Shown piece after piece: positions 1-13,405 of a stretch of 64,000 nucleotides of DNA. The notes beneath the pieces are model-generated. The model was not told where the DNA came from and did no database searches. It saw nothing but the letters and a program-made list of their open reading frames with translations. Source of the stretch: Neopestalotiopsis rosae (Eukaryota; Ascomycota; Sordariomycetes; Amphisphaeriales; Sporocadaceae). Both the position numbers and the translations under genes were made by a program. The stretch covers positions 992,001-1,056,000 of the forward strand of contig JALGAS010000005.1 of assembly GCA_023078685.1 (NCBI GenBank), in the 5' to 3' direction. Within the stretch, counting starts at the first letter, position 1, and the number at the start of each line of letters is the position of its first letter.

Positions 1-2185
1 TTCTAGAGGACCAGAACTGCAGGGTATTCCGATTCAAAGTACCGCGGATGTACTGGATCGTTCCCCAAGCCGCTCCACGCATGTAGCTTTTCGTCTGTGA
101 GGGCCGAGAGCGTTGACAGATGCAGCAGCAGATGCAGCGGCGCGACTGTGTGGTTTATTCTTAATTTTTTTGCACCTCTGCCTTTGTGAACCCTGGATCT
201 TATACAATCCCATTATGACTTGTGCTAATTCGATATCTGATCTCGATACATTCCATTTTCTCTCTCTCGCTCTAGCCATTCTCTCTCGTCTCTTTCCCAA
301 TCCTAATGATATTAACAATCAATTATTATTTCTGGCCCCGTCCTAATTACTTGCCCTCCGGTCCTCTCTGTTGCCCCCCCTCCCGTTCCCTGTCTGTCCA
401 CTTTACGCCGCTTCATTTAGCAGGGCCCTTGTAGGCGCAGACAACCCCACCACACCCCCTCTGGCCAGGGTGATGCAGCATGACCCAGGGTCCTCTGCAG
501 CTACTGCGAGGAGGGGCAGCAGGGGCCACCGATTCAACTACTACCAGGCCAAATTTGTTCATGAATCTCGAACGAGGGTTTCCGGACAGTCGATCAGGAT
601 GCAGCAATACCAGCAACAGAAAAGATGCCTAGGTACGAAGAGAGAAGCGTCCTGGGCGAAGCCGGGCCCAAGTGACTCCCTGCTCGAAAGACTCACTCTC
701 TCACCCTAGTCCCGGGCCGGCGAACCTCCTCCTCGTCATGGGTATACTGCTAGTGGGAGGTGGTCCTTTTGGTCAGCCGTTGCATTGCTGGAGGAGACTT
801 GTACTTACTCGATTGAGCGCTGGGTCAAGGTCATGGTCGGGCGGCCTAGGTAAGTCGCTGGGCTGTCTGGTGGCTACGGTGCTCACACTACTGGGAAAGA
901 TAGGCCGGTAGGTAAGGTAGGCGTAAGAAAAATACGCTACGGCTTGGAGACATGTAGCCCGTCGACCGTGGGCCGATACCCACTAAACTAGGTAAGTACC
1001 TACCCACGACAACCACTACTTATTTTTTTCCTGGCGGCCAAACTACTACCTACCTGCTGTCTGGTACCCTGCCTTACCTCTGACCCCCCTCCCCATCCTC
1101 CTCTCTCAGTCGCCCAAAAAATACCTTACTTCTCAGTTCAAATATTCCCAGCCAATGTATGGCACCTAGGCACTATGTAGTAAGAGGAGCAAGTAGTAGT
1201 ACTACTATGCACGTCTTTTTCACATTTCTCCCATGTACTTTGTTGCTCCTCCCATCGACAGCCGAATGTGCTCTGGTCTCTTTTTTTTGTCAATCCAGTC
1301 TAGACACTAAATAGGCCGTATCCGTTTCTTTGCGTTTTAACCCATCGTTTACGTTATTGACCGTTGCTCGAAAAGGTGGTTCCATATCGCCTGCATTGGC
1401 CTATATATCCTGATTCTTTCCTCCGGTATCCAGTTCTGTGATCCATCTCCTCCCCTCGATCTTGCCTATCTTCTTAGAAACCTTTTCTCTCTCGTTTCTT
1501 GTCTTTTCAAAAGGTCCACTGGGCAATGGGCTGTTTTCTTTAAACAACGAATTCTGTCTGTCTGTTGTCTTCCTGTCCTCTGTACAGTATTTGGGTTACT
1601 GCGGTTTTTGGGCCTATCTCTCTCGACGAATCATCTCTCCTCCTCTCGAGCAACATTCTGCGCATCTTCTGACGGCAGTGAAAACCACTCGTTTTGGTCT
1701 TTGCATGTGTAATTCTTCATCTCGACGGTATATACACCTGGAAAGGAAATACCACGATCTGGGCCACAGCATAATCAGACCTTCAAGAAGCAGCATCTCG
1801 GGAAGATTGTGCTACTCTCGGTAATCCCTGCCGTGGTCACGAATCCGAGAACAGCCAAAGAAAGAAACAGATAGGAAAATAGACCATTCGTGGTTCTCTC
1901 TTTCCTCTCGTGTCTCCATCGAGCAGTTGTAAAAACTCAAGCTGGCAAGCACAGGACACAGTTCTCGCAATCCGATGACAGAACCTGTCTTGAACACCCC
2001 ATCCTCCCACCTCACAGCATAATTCGGGACATCAGACTGTGGAAAAACGGTCCGACCCACACGCCTTCTCTCCGGTCTTTTTAATTGGAGACCCAGAGGG
2101 CAGCTTGATAGCACTCATTTGAAATACAAGAGGCAAAAAAAAAAAAAGAGACAAGAAGAAGGGAAAAGAAAAGAAGACAAAAAGA
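1..2185. other. Intergenic region upstream of the glycosyltransferase
   Basis: I find no convincing coding exon here on either strand. The region holds pyrimidine-rich stretches, short GGTAGGTA/ACCTACC motifs near 905-1060, and a CT-rich segment from about 1440 to 2100. That last segment is typical of a long transcribed leader for the gene starting at 2186. The open frames are short, lack splice support and have no recognisable protein character. Confidence 0.5.
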
Positions 2186-4040
2186 ATGGAAAACCCAATG
2201 TCATCCCTGCTCGACACCATGTGGCAGGCTGTGTCCGACTGTATGCGGTATCTTGTGCAGTCGCCGACTTTCTGGTTTTGGACCGCCATCGTCCTATGGT
2301 ATGTTCGCACCCCTCCTCCCAAAATGTGCACACCAGAAAATGCCCCTCCACAACCTGAATTTTTTTACCCCAAAACCGCCGACTCCAACACCCCCCCAAA
2401 AGAATGTCAATTCTCCTGCATCTTATTGGTCGCTTCGCATTTACTACCATGGGAAAAGGCGGAAAGAAGAGAATATGAGGAAGCTAATTGTGTTGCAAAA
2501 GGCTCCATCGCTATGTTCGACTCATTGTCCATTGCTACAGCCATTGGACGTACAAATCGAAACCAATTCCTGAGAAGCCGTCGTACACAGCCGAGGATGT
2601 GACCGTGGTCATCCCCACCATCCACAATTGCTTTGAGGAATTGCGACCCTCTCTGGAGAGCATTCTGACCTGCACGCCCCACGAGCTCATTTTGGTTACG
2701 ACCTTCGACAAGCAGGATAGCCTGCTCAAGCTAGTCAAAACCCTGTCAACGCCTAATGTCCGCGTTTTGTGCAGCAGCATCGCCAACAAGCGCCTGCAAG
2801 TATGCGAAGCCCTGCCGCAGGTCAAGACTCGCCTCATCATCATGGCAGATGACGATGTTACCTGGCCTTCGACGCTGATGCCCTGGATTTTGGCTCCTTT
2901 TGAGGATCAGAAGATTGGCGGCGTTGGCACCTGCCAACGCGTCCGTAGAGAACGCGATGGCTCGTGGATCCAGCAAAGCTGGAACTGGCTTGGTGCAGCC
3001 TACATTGAGCGACGCAACTTTGAGATCTCGGCCACTCACAACATGGACGGAGGAACCTCTTGCATGTCTGGCCGCACTGGTGCTTACAGGGCCGAGATTC
3101 TTCAGAGCCAGGCATTCTTGGACGGATTTAAGAACGAGAGATGGCAAAAGTACACTCTGAACGCCGATGATGACAACTTTGTGACCCGATGGCTTGTGAG
3201 CCACCAGTGGAAAACCTGGATTCAGTACGAGGATGAGTGCGAAATCGAGACTACTCTGGAGACTGGCATGAAGTTCCTCTACCAGTGCTCCCGATGGGCA
3301 CGCAGCAACTGGAGAAGCAACTATACCAGTCTCTTCAAAGAGTGCTACGTCATCTGGTAAGCAAGCACTCCCCAAATGTAATCGACGATAAAGCGTGCAA
3401 AAACTAATGTTATACCCGAAAACAGGCAACAACCGTGGTGCACTTACGCTCTGCACATTGCGACTTTCACCTCTCTGGCATTTGTATTTGACGTGCTGAT
3501 CCCTCTGGCCATGTGGTGGGGCAGCGAAGGGTGGGAACACGGCACGCGCGTTGCCATTTTGGTCTCGCAACTGGTGTGGATGTTTGGTTTCACCAAATGG
3601 GTCAAGCTCTTAGGCTTGTTCCGACGCCATCCCGAGGACCTTATCTTCCTGCCAGTGTCAATTATTTTTGGATACTACCATGGTCTGATCAAGTTGTACG
3701 CCCTTTTCACATTGAACCAGGTTAGTATTTGAGACACCAGCGATCATTGAACATCACGCTAACTATTGACAAGACTTCATGGGGTAGCCGACCAGATGGT
3801 GATCTCAACGACGCTCTGCGTATGTCGCCTCGCCCGATGCCAAACGAGAGCCTCATTACACCCCCAGCACGCCCCGACGATATCGAGCATTTATACCGTC
3901 GTGTAAATACTCCTCGTGCTATGGCAGAGAAGGCAGAAAAGGCCTTGTATGCTGCCGCGTACGGTCAGGAATACCCACCGATAGCCGCTGTTGCAGCCTT
4001 TCCAGTTGGCTCGCATTTTGTTTCACCCACCCAGTCGTAG
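2186..4040 (+). CDS. Family 2 glycosyltransferase (Cps1/hyaluronan-synthase-like membrane polysaccharide synthase)
   Basis: Exons are 2186-2298, 2541-3356, 3426-3720 and 3774-4040, encoding 496 aa. The introns have GTATGT, GTAAGC and GTTAGT donors, and the frame is continuous across all joins. One N-terminal membrane segment (about aa 25-40) precedes a cytosolic GT-A domain. That domain has VVIPT near aa 60, the nucleotide-sugar/metal motif DDDVTW near aa 141, GGTSCMSGR near 208, NADDDNF near 246 and QCSRW near 286, the processive-synthase QxxRW signature. Exon 3 supplies C-terminal membrane helices. Family knowledge: fungal GT2 proteins of this type (Cryptococcus Cps1, Zymoseptoria and Fusarium GT2) are membrane polysaccharide synthases needed for growth on surfaces and virulence. 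The sugar product cannot be read from the sequence. All key motifs are present, so the gene looks intact. Confidence 0.9.
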
Positions 4041-6639
4041 TGCACGCAAGGGGGGCCCATATTTTTTGCAATGATCTCACGATTTATGAAGACTTTTACA
4101 CCAGACCTTTCAAGCGTTGGCTTAGAGACGGGGCTCCGAAAGCATTCGACTCCCAGGTCTCTGCCTTCTTTCTTCTTCGTTGGGTAATATATAAAATCGA
4201 CAGCATCCAGTCGACGATGCACGGGATCCTAATATTCAGAGCTCGGTTTCCTTCAAACTCTAGTGGCGACGGATTTCCTAGTATTTACGGCCCAAAAAGT
4301 TTTATCACGGAAAAAAAGGGTAGATTAATATGGATGGGGGATAAAAAAAAGAATGGAAGACCGAGCACCACATGGCTATATGGTGTTACTTGGAGGGTCG
4401 GCTGTCTGATCTTTTGCCCGCATTGCTTTCATTGCATGGCATACATGTGTGTATGCCCTGGCGTGCAGCATTTGCATTCTCCTTATTCTGTTGGCTTCTA
4501 AAACGAAAGGGAGGGCACAGAACTCATCACTTTGGAGGGAATACGGATGAGGAAGAGGAAGACACGCATCCTGTCTTTACGCTCTGTTTTGTGTCCATAT
4601 ATTTAGATGAGACTGATCTATACATCGAGATGGGCGGCTTCGCTTGAAAGGTTTAATATTTACCAAAACAAAAAAAATCACTATAACGACTTGTGTTCTA
4701 CATATTTGAATGGCCCTTGACAATATTCAGGTCTCGAATTCTGACCATATATTTGAGACAACATTTGTGATACAATACTCATATCACATATATGGATGTC
4801 CACGGATCGTCATCCGAGAACAACAGCACCGAGCTCAATACAGACTATTCGGCAGCAGACTGGGGTGCGAGGCTTGAGGTGGGTAGCACAGCAGCATCCC
4901 ATGATTATCTGACGGAAATTTATTAGCTCGAAGCGGAGCAGCAAAACAATAGGCCTTCTCGCCATTCGCCAATTCGCATAACCCCAAGATGGCCGTCCAG
5001 CATCACCCCTGTAAGGCTCTGATGGGACCATGACGAGGCTCTGTGGGCGTGACCTGATAGGCAGAGCTCGGCGTTGAATCTGGAGAAGAGCAGGAGGAGG
5101 GAGAAAAAAAGCACTGACAGAAAAGATGATCGACGTGGCGCCTCGCATCTATCCAGTCTGCCAGTCTGCAGTGCACTCCTCGTCCCAGACAAGCCCAGCC
5201 TCAACGATGCGTTTATATGGAGACGGACCGAAGCACATCGTTCGTTATTTGATGCGAGCCTGATCAGTCTGACCTACCTGTATCTCGATGCTGGAAAAGG
5301 ACGTAGAGTTGCCCCATTCCAGTGGCACCCGATGAAGAAACATTGGAAACTGGGCAATTAGTAAAGAAAGTACCAGCTATCTACCTTGGCTGTGAATATA
5401 TGGAGCAATTTACCAACATGATATGATGGCTAAAAAAGTACGCCGGCGCCTCTAAACTTTCAACGAGACCCTGTGATCCACCCCGAGGCAGTGCCTGCTC
5501 CCGTCCTTGATACCTGACTCTCTTGCACTCGTTCTCCGTCTCCGTTTTCCTCCCTCCTCCCTCCGTAATGGGATACGTTTGTCTTTGATATTGTTCTCGG
5601 GTCATGTCTCGTTCGGTGGCTTGTGGCTCACCTCCAAGATCATAGACGGGTGCCTCGGGGATCTGCAAACAATTGGTTGATGGCTCTTGGTGGACGGAGG
5701 CTTATTATCCAGCCTACACTGTATTTATCTCTGGTGCCAATACTATTTGGGGGCGGAGTACCTTTCAAGTACCTAGGAAACCTATCGATCTTGTAGCAGG
5801 TCAAAAAGAGTTTGGGCTGAGCGTCCCGAGTGTATTCGCTCGCTACTGTTGCACCAACTTGTTGCTTGCCTTCCCGCTAACCTACCAAACCTTAGGATCT
5901 TGCACTAGCCCATTGGTACACCTGCCAAGATCTCCAAGCTGATTCGCATTATCGATCCTTAGGTTACGGAGCTGGTTTCTTACATGTGTGCCACCAGCTG
6001 CCCAATAATCGGACCAAGTCCATGGGAAACATAGTACAACAGCCACCACCACCCGAGCACCAACTACCAGCTCCCCCATGTAGTCGATCATGCACATCAT
6101 CGCATTGTGTATTCATTCGTCCTGGGCTCGCTGGGGGGCAAGCCAGTGGGCACAAGAGAGAAGCGGCATAACCGGAACGGGCGTATGTAGTAGTATTCCC
6201 ACTCACACCCACGAAACCTATGACCTATGACGCCCTTCATTGCCCTCTGGAGTATATGGTCATTCGTGTATGTACACTACTATATTACTTGCAAGGTGCG
6301 CACAAGCAAAAGCAGAATTACTCGCATGAAGATGGTGTGGGCTCGTGCCAAGGGAAAAACATACCACTAATTCTCCCACTAGCTCACCTTGGTTGACGTA
6401 CGTAAAATCCGGTAGCACGCTTAATGGGTAGCTGGTTGGCTGGGTGCTGCTGGTAGGCAGGCAGGTCGGTCCCTCTGCCTTGGATTCTGATTGACGGGCC
6501 GCGGTCAACATGAAAGTATGGCAAATGTAGGTACCTACTGTAAATTCCAATTCACGGTATGTACCAGACCAACCTCACATGCAAATGAAGTGTGGGATTC
6601 ATCAATGGTCAGCAACCGCCCGCCTATTCATCCCGTATA

Positions 6640-6700
6640 TAGTAGTAGTAACAGTAGTATTAGCAGCGGCAGCAGCAATAGCAGCAGTAGCAGTAGTATT
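6640..6700. repeat. Imperfect AGT/AGC trinucleotide repeat
   Basis: A run of about 60 bases is built almost entirely of AGT and AGC units (agtagtagtaacagtagta, then agcagc units). It lies in non-coding sequence and is an ordinary fungal microsatellite. Confidence 0.8.
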
Positions 6701-6810
6701 TTAGGTGGGTTTTGTCGGCATGTACTCGCTTTGGTACCTGTACGTATGAGTAAACATCAAATGCTGGGCTGCGACTTGCGATTGATTTTTACCCCTCACA
6801 CCTCAACGCA

Positions 6811-6836
6811 GGGCGGGCAGGGCAGGGCAGGGCAGG
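6811..6836. repeat. GGGCA short tandem repeat
   Basis: Several consecutive copies of a GGGCA pentamer (gggcgggcagggcagggcag and onward) lie in intergenic DNA. It is a short microsatellite with no evident function. Confidence 0.75.
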
Positions 6837-9800
6837 CGCGACATTGGTGAACCATGAATGCGGGCGACATCATCTTTCTCGCAACACATGCACTTGAGCC
6901 CTTCCAATCAGTGTTCCCGAATCCGTCTCCTGCTTTTCCGTCTTCTTCTGCTTCTTCTGCAGAAGCCTCGAAGTTTTCCTAGATCTACTTACACACACCT
7001 GGGTATTCTACACGACAGACAAGCAGACACACCTTGACACCTCTGACTCAGCACGGCAGTGCCGTCCACATGCGTCTTCTGCACACTTTTGTATCTTGTT
7101 GCATCCCATTCTGTCCTGCCCTGCGGCTGGGCCTGGCTTCTTGCTGCCGAGTAGCCCTTCAGTCTGTGGTCTATATTCTTTCCCTTGCATATCTCGGCCG
7201 GTGCTGCATGCTGACTACATCAACTTACCAACATTTGCCTACCTGCCTGCCTAAACATGCTTATACAAAACACTCAGACTCACACTCACACATGCACAAG
7301 CCGCTCGGCTCAGCTTCAAGCCAGCACCAAACAGCCTGGTGCCGGATCCGAGGTTTCCTGGATCTTGATACACAGCTCAATGGCTGATGTTGCCGGCTAA
7401 CAGAGATCGCGTGCTCACTTATTCTGCCTATTCCGTAGACTATGGAGGTTGCTGTTCACGAGTTCGTCGCGATCCCACCTATCAGATGAGGCCGTCCATC
7501 CGGACATGTCTAAAATAAACGTGATCGACACCATCAACTACTCGACACCTTTTTAAACGGCCGCGCTAGTCTCACGATCTCTTCTCTAACGAGAGACTTC
7601 CCGATAGTCGAGCACACCCGCAGACCCATACCCATGGCCAAAATGTCCCCCCTCCCTCCCACCCCTCCTCCGACCAAGACAGACAGCACACCATCTTTTC
7701 TCCTCTGCAAGCTCCATCGACATGTAGTGTACTGGGGGTGCTTGGTATGGGGAACCTGGTTCACATCGCCAGCGCCTTCTGGTGTGGGTGGAGCCTCATC
7801 CCACGCTTCTGGACAAGCGCGCGCGGTTTTCACCTGAGGTATCTTTTTTGGAGTCTTGTCCTCGAAGGGTTGCAACGCGACAAACTCGAACAACCTCCCA
7901 GCCTCGCAGCTCGCAGCACGCGCTTAACCTCATCCTCTCGGACCTGCGTCTGCTCGATTTGGACGCTGCTAGCGAGCCAAGTGATTACTCTCTCGCCCTC
8001 TCAGTAGTAGTGTGCACACTCTTGCTTACTTTCCTTGTCGGCAGCGCCCACACCTGTCCGACAATACGTCGTCGCTGCTCAGTAGCACCAATGAGCGTCG
8101 TCGCGGGTAGCATGGTCATCTTCCAATGCTCATTGCAGCGTTGAATGACAGATGCCGATGCAGGGAACGATGAGACCCCTTCTTCTTTGGCGGCGGCACA
8201 CCTGAAGCCTACATTCCCGGGTCGTTCGTGTTGATGACGATGTGGAATTGATGCTAGGATGGTCTAGATGAGTCCGGAGATGCTGACACACCAGGACCCT
8301 GCCTTTTGTGATTTTTCTTATCTGGCATACTCTGCACATTGGCACTGAGAAGTAATCCCAACAAGTGCCCAGAAGCAGTTGGTGCTTGCTCGCATGACGA
8401 CAAGGTCACGTTGTTCTTCACTTCTATCAACGAAATACCTAGCAAGCCAATTTGGAATGTACTCCAGGCTCCGCAACGAGCACCACCAAGCTACTCCGAT
8501 ATACCTCCAGGTAACTGCTCAAGGGAGGACCCGGAATCGACCTAACGGTTGCACATCCGCATGCTCTATTGATTCGATGTAACATTCGCGGATGATCTAA
8601 ACTGCCCCGGAAGCGAACGTTAGCACAAATTGAGTGGTCGGTGCTGCTACCCAGCCTTGAAGCATTTGTCTCTGAGTCTTGGAAAACTCGCGAATGCAAA
8701 CTGGTCGCCCAGCAGATCAGCCATTCGTCTGCAACACATTGCGCCAATTTACATCCATCAACACCACAGTGACTGGTTGCTTTGGGGGGATTTTTGGACC
8801 AATGCGTCAAAAAAAGGTGCCATGCATAATAGCACAAACTCGTGTGAAACTGAGGTATGCACATGCGCATTACATACATGCACACAACATCTGCGCACTA
8901 CGAGATGCTGCCGGAGCAACATCTCAAGGGGCCGCAATGGTGGGGTTGCGGAGCAATCACTTCCCACTGTAATTACGGATACGGAGATGTGATGAGAATG
9001 TTGCGGCGCACCCATATCAATGACTAAAAGTTGAGGGCATATTATTTCCTGGACACAATCATGTACAAAGGAACGGCAATATGTCCTTTATGTCCGGTTT
9101 TCTAAACATGGATGGAGTTGCAGCATTCTCGCAAGGACCAGCCAGCTTGCCATTTTTGACCAGGGCATATCTTTGCGTCTCTGCAGCTCTGTGGCGCAAG
9201 GATCAGAAAATAGGTCCCAGGGATGCTGATTCGAGCTCGCGAATAACCGTCGACACGGCAAGCCACCTTGGACCGAGCTTCCGACATTTTTGCCGCATTA
9301 GGCAAGTCCTGGATAGGGCCAGGTTTCCCCATGGGTTCGGGAATTACCATTTCATGACTTTGATCTGTTTGTGGTCTGTGTGGCTATCCTCATGGCCAGT
9401 GCTCACAAGAAAGGGCTGATGGTGTCGGGGCTAATGAGATACGCATACAACGACTGGTTGTGAAAATGGATGCAAAATCGCATCCCATTAGATAATATGC
9501 CCCGAACCGAGCCCTATCAAGAGGGGGGGCGTTGCGAAAAAAAACCAAGAGATCGAACCATGGCCACTCGCTGCGGAGCTCAGGCCAGGACGTGAAGCTC
9601 GCTAGAGCCCACAAAGTCTGGTGCTCCAAGGCTACTGCGAGGCCAGAACTGCTCGAGGACCCATATCCAAGCCTGCTAGTCGTATCTGCTGCTGCACCAA
9701 TTCACCATGATGCCGTCTGTCTGCAACAAGGGCTCAACCCGTCCTTTACCACCGTCATAATTCGATGACGCCTTGCAGAAGGCCTCACACTATGCTGAGA

Positions 9801-12800
9801 ACCTGGTCGGTCGCCAGAGTGGACGCTCATTTCACAATGTTGGCAGGTGACAGCGAACCCGTGGAAACGGGGATTCTGACTCGACTCCGTGATAGGACGC
9901 ATGTTGACTGCTCGGCATTTCTATTCTACTCGCGGGCTTGTATAGCTTGTCGTCATCTGTCATGGAGATGATGACAGTGCATATACTCGAGTTAACCTAT
10001 ACCAGAGCCCACACATTACTAGACCTGGCATGTCGATCAAGCCAAAGGAGCACACACTCTAACTTCTCACTCTGGCCGGGTGTTAAAGATGTAGCCGGGA
10101 CAAGCCCATTGCCACCACCATCGGGGCTAAGGCACCGGCGGCTTCACGGACGGGCCCCGATGATTTAGAGGTTGCAGACCACCCGGACCGACACCACGAA
10201 CATCTTAGCCCAGCCTCAATATACTCGCAACTCCTTCCTACTTTGATATACACGTATCCTGCAGCACATGCTCTCAGCGTCGCATGTTACGACCATACCT
10301 CGTTCCATATTATCATGCGAGTGGCCGAGGAGCAGGAATTGCTGTCCGGAGCCCTCTCCCATGACGAGCGTACAGCTGCGAAAAGCCCACAACCCCAGAC
10401 GAGCAGCCACATAATGGATCGCGAACTGCCGCTACGGCATCGGACGTGCAACCTACAATGGATCGACAACCTAACGCAAGTCGCCGAAAGAAGTGAAGTG
10501 GGTACGGGCTATTGGACCCCAAAAAGGACGCCCCCATGAATCATGTCATCGGCCCACGGGTTACACAACAGAAACCTCTCACATTCTTTTGTGTACCACC
10601 TAGTATTCCTTCCTCTTTCCCGCAGGCCTGTCCATGAATGTGGGTTGCACAGACAAGCACGGCTACCAAGACTCTTTCGGCGCGACGTACCCCATTGACT
10701 CGTCTTTGCATCCGTTTGCATGCATGTATTTCTTGCATCATGTAGTGTATGCTGATATATGTACACGCACACTTGCACCATGCGCTCTGGGGGCTAGTCC
10801 TTTGAAACACTCACCACTACAAACACCAAATGGATGCAAGGGATTCAAGCCGAGTCAATGATATCCATTTTGCTGCATCTGAAAATTTTTTGACCAAAAA
10901 GTTCCATCCGTCGCTTGGAACAGCCCAGACAAGCTTCTTATTTTGACTGCTTATCTATCTCCGTGCATATGCATACCTAGAACACAATCAAGGCAGAATT
11001 ACGTATGTACCAACATGCATCGCTGGTTCGAATAGGCGATACTACTACAGTACCTTTGATGTCGAGAAGAGCCACCCACTGAGGGCAGAAAACCCCCTCA
11101 CAAGAGACTCTCCACGCCTATGGATCCCTCAGCCTGACAGAATTGAGTAACCCAAAACGGGCGCCGTCCCATAACCGCTAGTACCCATAAGCAGAAATAC
11201 CATTCTAACTGGAACAGCCCTACGCCAACAGAAATTTTCAGTGAAGGAAGTGAAAAAATCAGCAAAAGGAATAAAGAGGCCGAGACCTCCATGTCGAAAC
11301 GGTCCGCTGGGTGGGGCATTCTCAACGTTCCTAGAAAGTGTCCAAAACGTATCCACGGGTACCTCCTCTGCATATGTTTCAAGGTGTGTGGTAGTATGGG
11401 CCGGGTTACTCCGAATTGAAATGCACGGAAAAGTAATGGCACGAGTCCGATTGGACTCATGAGATGCCGCCGCGCAGCAACATCATGTCGTTTCAGGGCC
11501 AAACGATACAGACGTCAGGAAACAAAACATGGCAGACAGCCCGCCCCAGGCAAGCCAGGTGTCTTTGAAGGATCAGTCCATGGTCCCGACTCCTCGGACC
11601 CGGCGTGGCATACATGCCGTGAGTGCCAAATCGAGCGATATGCTTCACTTCCAGTCGCCTCGTGATGCGCAAATGCCGCCGCCTGTACTGCAGGCAAGAC
11701 GGGATATGTCTGAAGTCTACGCAAGCTCCATGTAGACGGAGACGGATGCCGAATCATTGTGGAAGCCGGCAAAACGCCTGATTCGATGTCAACCATGGCC
11801 ATGATTTCACAATTGTCTCATCCAAAATGCAAAAGTGCAAAAATGCAATGATCCGGCCCGGGTAAATCGAGTGTTGGGGATTTCTTTTTCCCCCGCCACA
11901 TTCGCGGGAAAGGGTGACATTGACAGGGCCATTTGAAGGGTGGGCACGGCACGTGGAAAACAGATGATCGATCATCTGTCTATCGCCGCGCCGGCGGGAA
12001 AGCCGGGCTTGGAATTGGGGTGGGAGGGTAAGAAATGCGAAAAGCAAATACGAGCTGAGCCGCAGAACGGCAATTCTGAAAGGGTGGGCAGTAAGGCTGG
12101 AAAGATGAACCGTTCTTGGTGTGAAGAGCTGCAGGTGGGCGTCGATGGATGACAAAGGGCAAGGAAGTTGATTGAAAAAATTGCCTTGGAGGCTTGCTGA
12201 GTGGCTTGGGCTGAATTCGCGAATCAGCGTGCGTGATCCAGGGATTATACATCACACGCCAAGTGCTGATTATTTTTTGGAGGATGCCGGGATCTCTGAC
12301 CTTTTTTTTTCTTCTGGTCACGCATAGGGGACTTTTTGGTCTAGATCCCTACCGTGACAAGTAGAAAGAAATACGAACGTGACGAAGAAACGAGCATGAT
12401 GACGATTAGGTGATGGTAAGTTGATTATGCAAGCCGCCTGATTTTGATCACGGAAGGCTGAGTATCTTACTTGAAGTATTAGACTTGTTGGTTTGGGTAT
12501 TTATATCATATTGCTTACTGCTTTTGGTAATATAGAGGTTGTATCACTGATGCTCTTTGAATTTATAGGCACATGTCATTTTATTGAGATTAAAACGAGA
12601 GGCGAGTCTATTTCGAGTAAATGTCAAGGATGATAGAGAACATATCCCGAAGCGGCAACATCAGTATACTTGGAAGTTTGGCACTATACCATCGCTTCGC
12701 ACGGATGAACATGATCCAGTAGCAATTCCTGTTCCAAAGGGCATACAAGGTTAGAATCGAGGTGGAACATACTGTCCAAATGTGTAGTGCTATTCCATTG

Positions 12801-13405
12801 CCCAGGACCTTGAACAATCAAGCACAGCGACAACCTTCTTGCTCTTCCTTTCAAGCAGTGTATCTTTGAGACGACACAGTCATCATACCCATATCATAAT
12901 CGTAAACACGAATCTACTTCGCAATGTCGTGCCCCGAAAGGAAACGACTGAAATTTGATCAAGAACGAAAATCCTGGACGGCTCATCAATATCTTTACTA
13001 CATGGACATGAGATGTTAGGCACTATCATCTACAAATATTGATTCAAAACGTTGACGCGATAAAGACGAGAGCTCTGCAGAATTGTATCTGTCTCCCCAA
13101 TCATGTTCATTCACGTCCCAATGCAGTTCTTGACTCGTTGGCTCGATGAACACAAGTCGGTGTGACTTTTCACGAGTCATGGCCTGGACAAAGATACGAT
13201 ATGCGAGAACAAGAAAATACAATATGTCACTGTGTCCAGTATCGGACTTCTAGTAAAGTTCCGGATCTAGATAAAGAATCCTTATGCTGGAGTTACACGT
13301 AAACCAAAAAAAGGCTTCCCTCCGCTGATCGTTCCAAATGTTTGACCGAGGAGCGCACACTACACATGCCATGCAAGATCTCCCTCCCTTCCCCCCCTTT
13401 CAGGA

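Larger units (their letters stand above)
4041..13405. other. 9.4-kb stretch without a convincing gene
   Basis: Open frames here are short and mostly overlapping on both strands. None shows a recognisable domain, a believable intron chain or a consistent coding frame. The stretch contains short simple repeats (listed separately), scattered TACCTAC/GTAGGTA motifs, and an AT-richer part around 12300-13300. The first few hundred bases are probably the 3' UTR of the glycosyltransferase. Two minus-strand ORFs at 12608-12817 and 13016-13222 are the most protein-like, but I cannot support them as genes. Confidence 0.5.

Noticed and set aside
13016..13222. Minus-strand ORF of 68 codons with hydrophilic protein-like text
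   Set aside because: Too short, with no splice partners found and no recognisable motif.
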